Source: Mycobacterium sp. E740 (GTDB lineage: Bacteria > Actinomycetota > Actinomycetes > Mycobacteriales > Mycobacteriaceae). From it: a DNA stretch of 40,507 nt. The notes under the pieces are model-generated. The model saw nothing but the letters and a program-made list of their open reading frames with translations, searched no databases and was not told the DNA's origin. Position numbers and translations under genes: made by a program. The stretch lies in contig NZ_LZKP01000082.1 in NCBI RefSeq assembly GCF_001672895.1, positions 1-40,507 on the forward strand, read 5' to 3'. Numbering within the stretch: the stretch's first letter is position 1; each line of letters starts with the position of its first letter. Shown here in pieces: positions 27,371-38,532 of the stretch.

Positions 27371-27424
27371 CCGACGATTTGGTTGGTATCCGGCCGCCGA
27401 ATCGACCATTGCGTCGGTTTCGAG
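27365..27424 (+). repeat. Left palindromic end of the AbiEi/DUF559 cassette
   Basis: A 60-base imperfect palindrome starting CCGAGACCGACG and ending GCGTCGGTTTCGAG; its halves can form a stem of about 23 positions (roughly 17 paired) with a loop of about 12 bases. It equals the reverse complement of 28321-28380 at 47 of 60 positions, with the outer 23-24 bases on each side nearly identical (two differences per arm) and the loop diverged. It lies 43 bases before the gene start. Confidence 0.85.
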
Positions 27425-27467
27425 GACCGCAGGGAGCGATACGAGCGGCCGCCTGCGTCCAACCAGT

Positions 27468-28310
27468 GTGGAGATTCCGTTCATCGGCAGTGATGCCGTA
27501 GCCGCCGGCCACCTCACGAGAGCCCACCTGCGCAGCCAGTATCGCCCGCTGTACCGCGGCATCTACGTCCCGCGGAATTACGAAGTGTCGCTGCGCGAGA
27601 GGATCATCGGCGCGTCGCTCGCCTCACCGAAGGCGGTGATCGCCGGGGTCGCCGCCTCCGCGATGCACGGAGCGAAATGGATTAGCGACGACGTTCCCAT
27701 CGAACTCGTGTCGGCAGTGCGACAGCAACGCGGGCTGATCGTCCGCGACGAGACCCTGGACGAGGACGAGGTGTGCACGGTCGCGGGCATCGGGGTGACT
27801 AGCCCGGCCCGCACCGCGTTCGACCTCGGCCGCCATCAGCCGCGAGACCAGTCTGTCGCCCGTATGGACGCGTTGATGAGAGCCCGCCCGTTCGCTCTCG
27901 AGGATGTCGCGCTACTGGCGAAACGTCATCGCGGCGCGCGTGGTCTGCGGCTGCTACGGACAGCGTTGCCGCTTGTCGACGGCGGTGCCGAGTCGCCGAA
28001 GGAAACCTGGCTGCGACTGCTCTTCATCGATGCCGGACTGCCCCGACCCACCACGCAGTTCGTCGTATCCGACGAGTGGGGCAACTACGTCCGGCGCATC
28101 GACATGTGTTGGGAGAATTTCAAAGTCGGCGCCGAGTACGACGGCGAACAACACCTCACCAGCCGGCGACAGTATGTCCTGGACGTTCAGGTGAACCGCG
28201 TGCTGCAGCGGCTCGGCTGGCACGTCATCCACGTCATCAAAAAGGACCGCGGGCCCGACATCGTCGAGCAGGCGCGCACGGCTCTGCTGTCGCGGGGCTG
28301 GCGCCCGTGA
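27468..28310 (+). CDS. AbiEi-like antitoxin N-terminus fused to a DUF559 / Vsr-like nuclease-fold domain
   Basis: A 280-residue protein from GTG 27468. The N-terminal 35 or so residues (AGHLTRAHLRSQYRPLYRG, then IYVP) are a winged-helix-like AbiEi antitoxin segment; residues about 40-170 follow the AbiEi-associated pattern (VIAGVAASAMHG, ITSPARTAFDL-like). The C-terminal 105 residues resemble DUF559, a Vsr-related PD-(D/E)XK-type fold, with Glu179, Asp212, Glu223, Asp225 (AEYDGEQH) and a VNRVLQRLGWHVI helix-strand end. No AbiEii toxin is adjacent, so this is not a type IV pair. The flanking inverted palindromes suggest it acts on, or travels with, those ends. Function unproven; it could also be a regulator. 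Confidence 0.8.
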   Translation: MEIPFIGSDAVAAGHLTRAHLRSQYRPLYRGIYVPRNYEVSLRERIIGASLASPKAVIAGVAASAMHGAKWISDDVPIELVSAVRQQRGLIVRDETLDEDEVCTVAGIGVTSPARTAFDLGRHQPRDQSVARMDALMRARPFALEDVALLAKRHRGARGLRLLRTALPLVDGGAESPKETWLRLLFIDAGLPRPTTQFVVSDEWGNYVRRIDMCWENFKVGAEYDGEQHLTSRRQYVLDVQVNRVLQRLGWHVIHVIKKDRGPDIVEQARTALLSRGWRP

Positions 28311-28320
28311 CTGACTTTCG

Positions 28321-28380
28321 CTCGAAACCGACGTATTGGTCGATCGCGGGCCTGTTGACCGACCAAAGCGTCGGTCTCGG
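28321..28380 (-). repeat. Right palindromic end of the AbiEi/DUF559 cassette
   Basis: Begins CTCGAAACCGACG 10 bases after the stop codon and ends GCGTCGGTCTCGG. Its halves align over about 23 positions with 19 pairings, enclosing a short loop. It is the inverted counterpart of 27365-27424. It may additionally terminate transcription of the gene. Confidence 0.85.
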
Positions 28381-28545
28381 CGGTAACGATCGGCGGTACG
28401 GGCGTCTGTCCCCAACGCCCGATTCATCCACAGCGCGGCGCGGCGCCCCGGCGGTTTGAACGCCCGGTGTCGGCGCCGTGGCGCTCAATGACGGTGTCAT
28501 CGGCGCGCCGTCGGGCCGTCGAGAAACAAGTTGAAGGAGATCGTC

Positions 28546-28998
28546 ATGTTCGAGACACCGTTCACCATCGTCGGCAACATCGTGACCGACCCGATCCACC
28601 GGCGGGTCGGAGACCAGGAGATGGTCCGATTCCGCGTTGCGAGCAACTCGCGCCGGCGCACCGCCGAGGGAACATGGGAGCCGGGGAACTCGTTGTTCGT
28701 CACGGTGAGCTGCTGGGGTCGAGCCGTGGCCGGGGCCAGCGCCGCTTTGGTCAAGGGCGATCCCGTCATCGTCGTCGGGCACGTCTACACCAGCGAGTAC
28801 GACGACCGTGAGGGGAACCGGCGGTCGTCGGTCGAAGTGCGCGCCACCTCGGTCGGCCCTGATCTCGCTCGGTGCAGAGCGCGCATCGACCGGGTCAGGC
28901 AGCAGATCGAGCGGTCCACCGAATCAGACGTCCAGTGCGAGGACACCGGCGAGGACGACGAGGAGCAGCCCGATGAGTCGCTGCCCTTGACGGCGTAG
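28546..28998 (+). CDS. ssbB: Second single-stranded DNA-binding protein (SsbB / Rv2478c-type)
   Basis: A 150-residue protein with an N-terminal OB fold (about 1-108): FTIVGNIVTDP, VRFRVASNSRRR, FVTVSCWGRAVAGASA and GDPVIVVGHVYTSEYDDREGNRRSSVEVRA are the usual SSB strands. The C-terminal 40 residues are acidic (EDTGEDDEEQPDESL) but end in PLTA and lack the DDDxPF tip through which the main SSB recruits partners. This fits the accessory SSB paralogue of mycobacteria. AAGGAGA precedes ATG 28546. A 13-base palindrome, ATGACGGTGTCAT, lies 45 bases upstream of the start (28488-28500). Confidence 0.88.
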   Translation: MFETPFTIVGNIVTDPIHRRVGDQEMVRFRVASNSRRRTAEGTWEPGNSLFVTVSCWGRAVAGASAALVKGDPVIVVGHVYTSEYDDREGNRRSSVEVRATSVGPDLARCRARIDRVRQQIERSTESDVQCEDTGEDDEEQPDESLPLTA

Positions 28999-29009
28999 CG
29001 GAGCCACGC

Positions 29010-29052
29010 CCTCGGCGCAGGCACTCGAGTAGCTCACTCGGCTGCGCCGAGG
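29010..29052 (+). terminator. Stem-loop terminator between ssbB and ettA
   Basis: CCTCGGCGCAG at 29010-29020 pairs perfectly with CTGCGCCGAGG at 29042-29052 (11 bp, 21-base loop), and GCCAC/GTGGC can extend the helix after a small bulge. It starts 12 bases after the ssbB stop. There is no U-tract, as is common in mycobacteria. Confidence 0.7.
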
Positions 29053-29121
29053 TGGCCCCGCCTACGATGGTCCGCGAGCAACACGGCAATCCTCGCGATC
29101 AGCGAAAGGCACAGCAACGGC

Positions 29122-30795
<1,674 letters not shown>

Positions 30796-30863
30796 TCGCA
30801 GCGGTAGCCCGGCACGCCGCCCGGCCCAAACGGCCAAGGGGACGACCGGGGACTACTAAGGTC

Positions 30864-33800
30864 ATGTCGGTGACCCCGGGAGCCGACCGAAGACCAGCCG
30901 GCGCGGGAGCGGGCGTGACCGGGACGCACCGTTCGCCGGCGTTGGACGAGCAGACCAGGGCGGAGCTGTCGCGGGCCTATCTCGACACCTACCGCGGTCC
31001 CCACGCCGACGCGCCCTCCGCGGATGCCGACGTGACGATCCCGGTGACCATGTCGGTGCGTGAGATGCTGCCGTCCGGACTGGTGCCGGCGCATCACCGG
31101 CTGGCCGGCAGCAGGCGGCCCGATGACACCCGCGTCGCGGTCTACGCCGCCGGCGATCCGGCCGGGTTCGGGCCGGCGCTGCAGATCGTCACCGAATACA
31201 CCGCGATGGTGATGGATTCGGTGACGGTGCTGCTGCACCGATTCGGTGTCGCGTACACCGCGATCATGAACCCGCTCTTCCGGGTTCGCCGCGGGCCAGA
31301 CGGTGAACTGCTCGAGGTCGCGCCGCTCGGTCAGCGCCGCCACGACGCGTGGATCGACGAGGTGTGGATTCACGTGCAGCTCGCGCCGACAGTCGACATG
31401 AAAGCAGTCGCCGAGGTGGCACAGCTGCTTCCGAGTGTCCTGGCGGACGCTCGCCAGGTCGCGCGAGACTCGGATGCCCTGACGTCGACGTTGCACTGGC
31501 TGGCTCGCGAACTCGAGGCCGATTCCGGCGGACGGTTCGCCGGCACGGATCGCGGTGACGTCGCCGCGCTGCTGCGTTGGCTGGCCGACGGACATTTCGT
31601 GGTACTCGGCTACCAGCGTTGCCCGGTGCGCGACGGGCGGTCGTCGGTGGACCCGGGCAGCCGGTTGGGGGTACTGAGGCTGCGCCACGACGTGCTGCCG
31701 CAGCTGACCGACAGCAACGAGTTACTCGTGCTGGCGCAGGCGACGATCCCGAGCTATCTGCGTTACGGCGCCTACCCCTACATCGTTGTGGTCCGCGAGA
31801 ACCACGGCGACGCGGCGATCGAACACCGGTTCGTCGGGTTGTTCACGGTTGCGGCGATGAACGCCAATGTTCTTGAGATACCGCTGATTTCCCGGCGGGT
31901 GAACGAAGCGCTGTCGCTGGCCCGGCGTGACCCGAGCCATCCCGCGCAGCTGCTGCTCGACATCATGCAGACCATCCCGCGGTCCGAGCTGTTCGCACTG
32001 CCCGCCCGCAAGCTGCTGGACATGGTGAAGGCCGTCGTCGACCTGGGATCGCGCCGACGCACACTGTTGTTCCTGCGCGCCGACTCGCTCGCGCACTTCG
32101 TGTCCTGTCTGGTGTATCTGCCGCGCGACCGCTACACCACCGCGGTCCGGCTCGAGATGCAGGACATCCTGGTCCGCGAACTGGGCGGGGTGAGCATCGA
32201 CTACACCGCGCGGGTCAGCGAATCACCCTGGGCGGTGGTGCATTTCTCGGTTCGCATGCCCGATTCCACCAGAGCGCGCGACATCGACACGTCCGCCGGC
32301 AACCAGACCCGGATCCAGGATCTGCTCACCGAAGCGGCCCGGACATGGGGTGATCGGCTGATCGGCGCGGTCAAGACCGGCTCCATCGGCCAGCGTGAAG
32401 CGGAGCACTACGCGACGGCGTTCGCCGCGACCTACAAGCAGGCCGTGTCACCGACCGCTGCGATCGACGACATCGCGGTCATCGAAGAGCTGCAGGACGG
32501 TTCGTTCAAACCGGTGCTGGCCGACACCGACGAGGGCGTCGCTCAGCTGACGCTGTATCTCGGCGGTCACAGCGCATCGCTGAGCGACCTACTGCCGATG
32601 CTGCAGTCGATGGGCGTCGTGGTGCTCGAAGAGCGGCCCTTCACCGTGGTGCGGCCCGACGAGCTTCCGGTGTGGATCTACCAGTTCAAGATCTCACCGC
32701 ACAAGTCCATCCCCCATGTGGCGCCGGGCGCCGAGCGCGACGCGACCGCGGCGCGGTTCGCCGATGCGCTGACCGCGATCTGGCAGTGCCGCATGGAGAT
32801 CGACCGGTTCAACGAGCTGGTGCTGCGCGCGGGGCTGACCTGGCAGCAGGTGAGCGTGCTGCGCAGCTACGCAAAGTATCTGCGGCAGGCCGGTTTTCCC
32901 TACAGTCAGTCGCACATCGAGTCGGTCGTCAACGACAACGCCAAGACGGCGCGGTCACTGGTGGAGTTGTTCGAGGCGCTGTTCTTCCCGGCCGAGGAAT
33001 CCGAGCAGGGTGCGCCGAAGCGTCGCGACGCGCAGGCCGCCGCGGCGGCGGTTTCGTCCGACATCGACGCGCTCGTCAGCCTGGACACCGACCGCGTGCT
33101 GCGGGCGTTCGCCTCGATGATCCAGGCCACGCTGCGCACCAACTACTTCGTCACCAACCCGAAGTCGGCCCGGCGCCAGGATGTGCTGTCGTTCAAACTC
33201 GACCCCGCCCTCATCGACGAATTGCCGCTGCCCCGACCGAAGTTCGAGATCTTCGTCTACTCGCCCCGGGTGGAGGGGGTGCATCTGCGGTTCGGGTACG
33301 TCGCGCGCGGTGGCCTGCGCTGGTCGGACCGGCGGGAGGACTTCCGCACCGAGATCCTCGGACTGGTCAAGGCGCAGGCCGTCAAGAACGCGGTGATCGT
33401 TCCCGTCGGCGCCAAGGGCGGATTCGTCGTCAAGCAGCCGCCGGCACCGACCGGAGACGCCGGCGCCGACCGCGACGCCCAGCGCACCGAAGGGGTCGCC
33501 TGCTACAAGCTGTTCATCTCCGGAGTGCTCGACGTGACCGACAACGTGCACAAGGCCACCGGCGATGTGGTGCCGCCGCCCGACGTGGTCCGCCGCGACG
33601 GCGACGACGCCTACCTCGTCGTCGCTGCCGACAAAGGCACCGCGACGTTCTCCGACATCGCCAACGAGGTGGCGAAGTCGTACGGCTTCTGGCTCGGCGA
33701 CGCGTTCGCCTCCGGCGGTTCGGTCGGATACGACCACAAGGCGATGGGCATCACCGCCAAGGGTGCGTGGGAGTCGGTCAAGCGTCACTTCCGCGAGATG

Positions 33801-35753
33801 GGGGTGGACACTCAGTCCGAGGACTTCACCGTCGTCGGCGTCGGCGACATGAGCGGTGACGTGTTCGGCAACGGGATGTTGTTGTCCAAGCACATCCGGC
33901 TGCTGGCCGCCTTCGACCACCGGCACATCTTCATCGACCCCGATCCCGACGCCGCGCGGTCGTGGGAGGAACGTAAGCGTCTGTTCGACCTGCCGCGGTC
34001 CAGTTGGGAGGACTACGACTCGTCGCTGATCAGCGAGGGCGGTGGCGTATTCAGCAGGGAGCACAAGTCGATTCGGATCAGCCCGCAGGCGCGTGCCGCG
34101 CTCGGGATCGACGACGATGTCGAAGAACTGACCCCACCGAACCTGATCAAGGCGATCCTCAAGGCGCCCGCCGATCTGCTGTTCAACGGCGGCATCGGCA
34201 CCTACATCAAGGCCGAGACCGAGGCCGACGCCGATGTGGGTGACCGCGCCAACGATCCTGTGCGGGTGAACGGAAATCAGGTGCGCGCCAAGGTGATCGG
34301 GGAAGGCGGCAACCTCGGGGTCACGTCGCGGGGCCGAATCGAGTTCGATCTCGCCGGCGGCCGCATCAACACCGACGCGCTGGACAACTCAGCTGGCGTG
34401 GACTGTTCCGACCACGAAGTGAACATCAAAATCCTCATCGACTCGGTGGTCACCGCGGGCAAGGTCAGTCCGGAGGACCGCACCGACCTGTTGTTGTCCA
34501 TGACCGACGAGGTCGGGCGGTTGGTGCTCGAGGACAACGAGGATCAGAACGACTTGATGGGCACGAGCCGCGCCAACGCGGCGAGCCTGCTGCCGGTGCA
34601 CGCCCGGATGATCAAGGACTTCGTCGCCGAGCGCGGGCTGAACCGCGAGCTGGAGGCGCTGCCGTCGGAGAAAGAGATCCGACGGCGCAGCGAGATCGGG
34701 ATCGGGCTCACCTCACCGGAACTCGCGACGCTGATGGCGCATGTCAAACTGGCGCTCAAAGCCGATGTGCTGAGCAGCGAGATTCCCGACCAGGAAGTAT
34801 TCGCCGCGCGGCTGCCCGGGTACTTCCCGGTCAAGTTGCGTGAGCAGTTCAGCAGGGAGATCCGCGGTCATCAACTGCGCCGGGAGATCGTCACCACGAT
34901 GCTCGTCAACGATCTGGTCGACACCAGCGGAATCACCTACGCCTACCGCATCACCGAGGACGTCGGAGTGGGGCCCGTGGACGCGGTCCGCAGCTATGCG
35001 GCCGCCAACGCGATCTTCCGCATCGGCGATGTCTGGCGAGAGATCCGCGCCGCCGGCGGCAAAGGGGTCTCGGTGGCGGTGACGGACCGCATGACGCTGG
35101 ATCTGCGGCGGCTGGTCGACCGGGCCGGGCGCTGGCTGCTCAACTACCGTCCGCAGCCGCTGGCGGTCGGGGCAGAAACCAACCGGTTCGCCGCCAAGGT
35201 GGGCGCACTGACGCCGCGCATGTCGGAATGGCTGCGCGGCGACGACAAGACGATCGTCGCCAAGGACGCCGGTGACCTCGTGTCGGAGGGCGTGCCCGAA
35301 GACCTGGCGTACATGGTCGCGACGGGGCTCTACCAGTTCAGCCTGCTCGACGTGATCGACATCGCCGACATCGTCGACCGGGAGCCGGCCGAGGTGGCCG
35401 ACACCTATTTCGCGTTGATGGACTACCTCAACACCGACATGCTGCTCACCGCGGTGTCGCGGCTGGAGCGCGACGACCGTTGGCATTCGTTGGCGCGGTT
35501 GGCCATTCGCGACGACATCTACGGCTCGCTGCGCGCGCTGTGCCTTGACGTGCTCGCGGTCGGCGAGCCGGAGGAGACCGGTGAGGAGAAGATCGAGGAG
35601 TGGGAGACGACGAACGGCTCGCGGGTCGGCCGCGCGCGCCGCACGCTCAAGGAGATCTATGAAAGCGGCGAGCACGACCTGGCGACGCTGTCGGTGGCGG
35701 CCCGCCAGATCCGCAGTATGACGCGCACGAGCGGAACGGGGACGTCACGGTGA
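30864..35753 (+). CDS. gdh: NAD-dependent glutamate dehydrogenase, large 180-kDa class
   Basis: A 1,629-residue enzyme of the L_180 class, interconverting glutamate and 2-oxoglutarate plus ammonium with NAD. N-terminal ACT-like regulatory regions (to about 700) precede the catalytic core: [46 protein letters not shown] (lysine-containing substrate loop), then the Rossmann part with [16 protein letters not shown] and [12 protein letters not shown], and a long C-terminal helical region. Length agrees with Rv2476c. In mycobacteria this enzyme is inhibited by unphosphorylated GarA under PknG control (established). ATG 30864 is chosen; its stop overlaps the GTG of the next gene (GTGA). Confidence 0.94.
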   Translation: MSVTPGADRRPAGAGAGVTGTHRSPALDEQTRAELSRAYLDTYRGPHADAPSADADVTIPVTMSVREMLPSGLVPAHHRLAGSRRPDDTRVAVYAAGDPAGFGPALQIVTEYTAMVMDSVTVLLHRFGVAYTAIMNPLFRVRRGPDGELLEVAPLGQRRHDAWIDEVWIHVQLAPTVDMKAVAEVAQLLPSVLADARQVARDSDALTSTLHWLARELEADSGGRFAGTDRGDVAALLRWLADGHFVVLGYQRCPVRDGRSSVDPGSRLGVLRLRHDVLPQLTDSNELLVLAQATIPSYLRYGAYPYIVVVRENHGDAAIEHRFVGLFTVAAMNANVLEIPLISRRVNEALSLARRDPSHPAQLLLDIMQTIPRSELFALPARKLLDMVKAVVDLGSRRRTLLFLRADSLAHFVSCLVYLPRDRYTTAVRLEMQDILVRELGGVSIDYTARVSESPWAVVHFSVRMPDSTRARDIDTSAGNQTRIQDLLTEAARTWGDRLIGAVKTGSIGQREAEHYATAFAATYKQAVSPTAAIDDIAVIEELQDGSFKPVLADTDEGVAQLTLYLGGHSASLSDLLPMLQSMGVVVLEERPFTVVRPDELPVWIYQFKISPHKSIPHVAPGAERDATAARFADALTAIWQCRMEIDRFNELVLRAGLTWQQVSVLRSYAKYLRQAGFPYSQSHIESVVNDNAKTARSLVELFEALFFPAEESEQGAPKRRDAQAAAAAVSSDIDALVSLDTDRVLRAFASMIQATLRTNYFVTNPKSARRQDVLSFKLDPALIDELPLPRPKFEIFVYSPRVEGVHLRFGYVARGGLRWSDRREDFRTEILGLVKAQAVKNAVIVPVGAKGGFVVKQPPAPTGDAGADRDAQRTEGVACYKLFISGVLDVTDNVHKATGDVVPPPDVVRRDGDDAYLVVAADKGTATFSDIANEVAKSYGFWLGDAFASGGSVGYDHKAMGITAKGAWESVKRHFREMGVDTQSEDFTVVGVGDMSGDVFGNGMLLSKHIRLLAAFDHRHIFIDPDPDAARSWEERKRLFDLPRSSWEDYDSSLISEGGGVFSREHKSIRISPQARAALGIDDDVEELTPPNLIKAILKAPADLLFNGGIGTYIKAETEADADVGDRANDPVRVNGNQVRAKVIGEGGNLGVTSRGRIEFDLAGGRINTDALDNSAGVDCSDHEVNIKILIDSVVTAGKVSPEDRTDLLLSMTDEVGRLVLEDNEDQNDLMGTSRANAASLLPVHARMIKDFVAERGLNRELEALPSEKEIRRRSEIGIGLTSPELATLMAHVKLALKADVLSSEIPDQEVFAARLPGYFPVKLREQFSREIRGHQLRREIVTTMLVNDLVDTSGITYAYRITEDVGVGPVDAVRSYAAANAIFRIGDVWREIRAAGGKGVSVAVTDRMTLDLRRLVDRAGRWLLNYRPQPLAVGAETNRFAAKVGALTPRMSEWLRGDDKTIVAKDAGDLVSEGVPEDLAYMVATGLYQFSLLDVIDIADIVDREPAEVADTYFALMDYLNTDMLLTAVSRLERDDRWHSLARLAIRDDIYGSLRALCLDVLAVGEPEETGEEKIEEWETTNGSRVGRARRTLKEIYESGEHDLATLSVAARQIRSMTRTSGTGTSR

Positions 35754-36163
35754 GCAGAGGTTTTGTCGCGCCGGTGCATGTGCGGTGGTCGGACATCGAC
35801 ATGTATCAGCACATCAACCACGCCACCATGGTGACGATCCTCGAAGAAGCCCGAATTCCTTTCCTGCGTGAACCGTTCGGCCCCGAGATCGAGACGATTG
35901 GGCTGCTCATCGCCGACGTCAGCATCTCCTACAAGGCGCAGCTGCGACTGCTCGATTCACCGCTGCAGGTGACGATGTGGTCCAAGCGGGTGCGCGCCGT
36001 CGACTTCACGATCGGGTACGAGGTGCGGTCGGTGGGCGCGTCGCCCGACACGAAGCCAGCGGTGATCGCCGAGACGCAGTTGGCCGCGGTGCACATCAAA
36101 GAGCGGCGGTTACAACGGCTTTCAGAGCAGCAGCGAGACTACCTGCAGAGCTGGACGCGATGA
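35750..36163 (+). CDS. 4-hydroxybenzoyl-CoA thioesterase-like hotdog protein (Rv2475c-type)
   Basis: A 137-residue single hotdog acyl-CoA thioesterase. The catalytic motif [18 protein letters not shown] (residues about 11-28) carries the D-x-D/E-x-x-x-H-x-N signature of the 4HBT/YbgC group, and the rest follows the strand pattern [20 protein letters not shown] 35750 overlaps the gdh stop and its own stop overlaps the following ATG. The acyl substrate is unknown; it may hydrolyse surplus acyl-CoA. Co-occurrence with gdh is conserved with M. tuberculosis. Confidence 0.86.
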   Translation: MSRGFVAPVHVRWSDIDMYQHINHATMVTILEEARIPFLREPFGPEIETIGLLIADVSISYKAQLRLLDSPLQVTMWSKRVRAVDFTIGYEVRSVGASPDTKPAVIAETQLAAVHIKERRLQRLSEQQRDYLQSWTR

Positions 36164-36819
36164 CCGGAGCGGAGCGAGGCCTCTGGCTGGCCGATCCGAC
36201 GGACCGCGCAGACTTGGAGACCTTCGCCGAGCGAGCGATGCACCTCGACGACGCGGCGGTGATCAGGCTGCGCCAGCGGTCGGACGGCTTCGTGACGGCC
36301 TGGGTCGCAACGGGTCTCGATGTGCTGGCCAGCCGGGTGGCCAGGGGCAGGGTGAGCCCGCCCGACATGTCGACGGGTGCTGACGCGCTGGTCGCGGGTC
36401 TGCGTTCGATGGCGGACGACGGCCGCGTCGACCCGGGCTTCGCGATGGACTCCGCCTGGCGCGGGGCTCTGCCTCCCGACACCGGATTCGCGCATCTCGA
36501 CGACGTGCCCGCCCGCGTCGTGCTCGACCTGGCGCAGCGTGGGAGCGACCTGGCCAAGGAACACTCCAGCAGTCAGGGGCCACCGGTGTCGCTGCTCGAC
36601 CAGGAGGTCGTCGCGGTCAGTTCCGGTCCTGAGCGCGTGGGTGTTCCGATGCGCTGTGTATTCGCCTTGACGGCAATGGGTTTCCTGCCGCAGTCCGGTG
36701 CCGAGCTCGCAGGGGATGAGATGGTGCGGGTGCGTGTTTCTCCGACGTGGCTGCGCATCGACGCTCGGTTCGGTTCGGTGTATCGCCGCCGCGGCGATCC
36801 CGCAGTGGTATTGCGCTAA
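36160..36819 (+). CDS. Conserved protein of unknown function (Rv2474c-type)
   Basis: A 219-residue soluble protein, close to the length I recall for Rv2474c. No catalytic motif is recognisable. Noticeable are an early acidic/alanine helix region (DLETFAERAMHLDDAAVIRLRQ), an SDGFVTAWVATGLDVLASRV segment, and a C-terminal half with RVRVSPTWLRIDARFG. No signal peptide or membrane helix. The ATG 36160 overlaps the thioesterase stop by four bases, so it belongs to the gdh transcript. Function unknown. Confidence 0.8.
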   Translation: MTGAERGLWLADPTDRADLETFAERAMHLDDAAVIRLRQRSDGFVTAWVATGLDVLASRVARGRVSPPDMSTGADALVAGLRSMADDGRVDPGFAMDSAWRGALPPDTGFAHLDDVPARVVLDLAQRGSDLAKEHSSSQGPPVSLLDQEVVAVSSGPERVGVPMRCVFALTAMGFLPQSGAELAGDEMVRVRVSPTWLRIDARFGSVYRRRGDPAVVLR

Positions 36820-36833
36820 CTAACTTCTCGAGG

Positions 36834-36962
36834 GCGCGAGCGTGCGTGTTTGCACACGACACGCCGCGCCCGAACAGCACTTTGAGCACGCTCGTCATGA
36901 CGCGAGTGTGCGCGAACCGCTGACGATCCCGGCGTGTCGTGCGCAAACACGCACGCTCGCGC
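36834..36962. repeat. Long inverted repeat of a dispersed intergenic element; probable bidirectional terminator
   Basis: The 33-base left arm (36834-36866, starting GCGCGAGCGTGCGTGTTTGC) is the reverse complement of 36930-36962 with one mismatch. The 63-base spacer holds a nested palindrome around TCATGA (36883-36908). The core GCGAGCGTGCGTGT recurs at 40491-40504. It fills the gap between convergent genes for the Rv2474c-type protein and AglA. Confidence 0.85.
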
Positions 36963-36972
36963 GGGCAGGGGG

Positions 36973-38532
36973 TTACACCAGCCAGGCGGCGGTGTTCGGC
37001 GGCAACGCACCGTCGGCCAACGGCCCGCTGGTGAGCAGGATCTCGCCGTCGGGCAGGGCGACCGTTCGGGGGCCGGCGTTGAGCGCACACAGCAACCCGC
37101 TGCCGCGGCGGAACATCAGTGTGTCCGCCGGGGAGGATACCCACTCGATCGACCCGTCGAATTCGGGACGGCCAGAGCGCAGTTCGAAGGCACGCCGGAA
37201 CAGCGTCAGCGTCGACGTCGGATCGTCGAGCTGCTTGGCCACCGTCAGCTCCGCCCACTGCGGCGGCATCGGCAACCAGGTGTCGGGATTGTCGGAGAAC
37301 CCGAACGGGGGAGTGTTGCCGTGCCACGGCATCGGAACTCGGCTGCCGTCGCGCCCACGCCGGGTATGCCCGGACCGCTCCCAGACCGGATCCCGCAGCG
37401 CCTCGTCGGGCAGGTCGACATTCGGCAGGCCGAGTTCTTCACCGTTGTAGACGAATACCGCTCCCGGCAGCGCGAGCATGACCAACGCCATTGCCCGCGC
37501 GCGGGCCAAACCGACGCTGCCGCCGCCGAACCGCGTCGGCTCGCGGTCGACGTCGTGGTTGGCCAGGGTCCAGGTCGGCGCGGCGTCGACCAATTCAGCT
37601 GCCGCGAGGGAATTTTCGGTAGCATCGCGGATGTCGGCCGCGTCGAACGTCGCGCGCAGCAGTCGGAAGTTGAAGCCCAGATGCAGTTCGTCGGGGCGCA
37701 CGTAGCGGGCGAATTGTTCGTTGTCGTAAACCCAGATCTCGCCGACCGCAACGGCTTCGGGGTAGTCGTCGAACACCCGGCGGATGCTGCGGTGGATCTC
37801 GTGCACGCCGTCGTTGTTGAACCGGGGGTCCTCGTCCATCTCAGCGAGCAACATCTCGGGCTTGGGCGCCGGCATGTCGGGCAGGTCGGGCGGCTTGGCC
37901 ATGCCGTGTGCGACGTCGATGCGGAACCCGTCGACGCCGCGGTCGAGCCAGAACCGCAAAGTCTTCTCGAGGTCGTCGAACACCTCGGGGTTGTCCCAGT
38001 TCAGGTCGGGCTGCTCTGCGTCGAACAGATGCAGGTACCACTGGCCGGGACTGCCGTCGGCTTCGGTCACCCGTGTCCACGCCGGACCGCCGAAGATCGA
38101 GTGCCAGTTGTTCGGCGGCCCACCACCGCCGGGCCCGGTGCCGTCGCGGAAGATGTATCGCTCCCGCTCGAGACTGCCGGGGCTCGCGGCGAGGGCGGCC
38201 TGGAACCACGGATGCGCCGAACTGGTGTGGTTGGGCACCAGGTCCATCGTCACCCTCAGGCCCGCGCGATGCGCGGCGGCGATCAGGCGGTCCAGTGCGG
38301 CCATGCCGCCGAACAGCGGGTCGACGTCGCGCGGATCGGCGACGTCGTAGCCGTTGTCGGCCATCGGCGAGACCATCACCGGGTTGAGCCAGATCGCGTC
38401 AACCCCGAGCGCCTTGAGGTAGTCCAACCGCGCGGTCACGCCGTCGAGGTCCCCGACACCGTCACCGTCGCTGTCTTGAAACGAGCGCGGATAGACCTGG
38501 TAGAACAGCGCGCGCGACCACCACGGCGGCAT
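36973..38532 (-). CDS. aglA: GH13 alpha-glucosidase AglA
   Basis: A 519-residue alpha-amylase-family (GH13) enzyme, probably cytoplasmic, that hydrolyses terminal alpha-glucosidic bonds in maltose- or isomaltose-type sugars. Seen: FYQVYPRSFQDSDGDGVGD near the start (calcium-binding DSDGDG), VDLVPNHTS-type region LVPNHTSSAHPWF, catalytic nucleophile Asp206 in DGFRIDVAHG, acid/base Glu265 in VAVGEIWVYD, and the NHD of region IV (His326-Asp327). A single TIM barrel plus short C-terminal beta domain. Its ATG shares one base with the glbO stop, so the two are translationally linked. Matches Rv2471. Confidence 0.93.
   Translation of the reverse strand: MPPWWSRALFYQVYPRSFQDSDGDGVGDLDGVTARLDYLKALGVDAIWLNPVMVSPMADNGYDVADPRDVDPLFGGMAALDRLIAAAHRAGLRVTMDLVPNHTSSAHPWFQAALAASPGSLERERYIFRDGTGPGGGGPPNNWHSIFGGPAWTRVTEADGSPGQWYLHLFDAEQPDLNWDNPEVFDDLEKTLRFWLDRGVDGFRIDVAHGMAKPPDLPDMPAPKPEMLLAEMDEDPRFNNDGVHEIHRSIRRVFDDYPEAVAVGEIWVYDNEQFARYVRPDELHLGFNFRLLRATFDAADIRDATENSLAAAELVDAAPTWTLANHDVDREPTRFGGGSVGLARARAMALVMLALPGAVFVYNGEELGLPNVDLPDEALRDPVWERSGHTRRGRDGSRVPMPWHGNTPPFGFSDNPDTWLPMPPQWAELTVAKQLDDPTSTLTLFRRAFELRSGRPEFDGSIEWVSSPADTLMFRRGSGLLCALNAGPRTVALPDGEILLTSGPLADGALPPNTAAWLV

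Larger units (their letters stand above)
27365..28380 (+). mobile_element. Putative palindrome-bounded single-gene cassette (AbiEi-like/DUF559)
   Basis: A 1,016-bp unit made of one gene between two 60-bp palindromes in inverted orientation. There is no transposase, integrase or target duplication that I can see. The flanks are a CopD-CtaG gene and an ssb gene that read undisturbed. The architecture recalls REP sequences paired with RAYT transposases, but the enzyme here is a nuclease-like fold. Mobility is inference from layout only. Confidence 0.5.

Noticed and set aside
27468..28310. Type IV toxin-antitoxin pair (AbiEi/AbiEii)
   Set aside because: No AbiEii nucleotidyltransferase is adjacent; the downstream gene is an SSB and the protein ends in a nuclease-like DUF559 domain.
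36834..36962. CRISPR-like repeat array
   Set aside because: Only two arms in inverted orientation with a single spacer; no direct repeats at regular spacing and no cas genes in the window.
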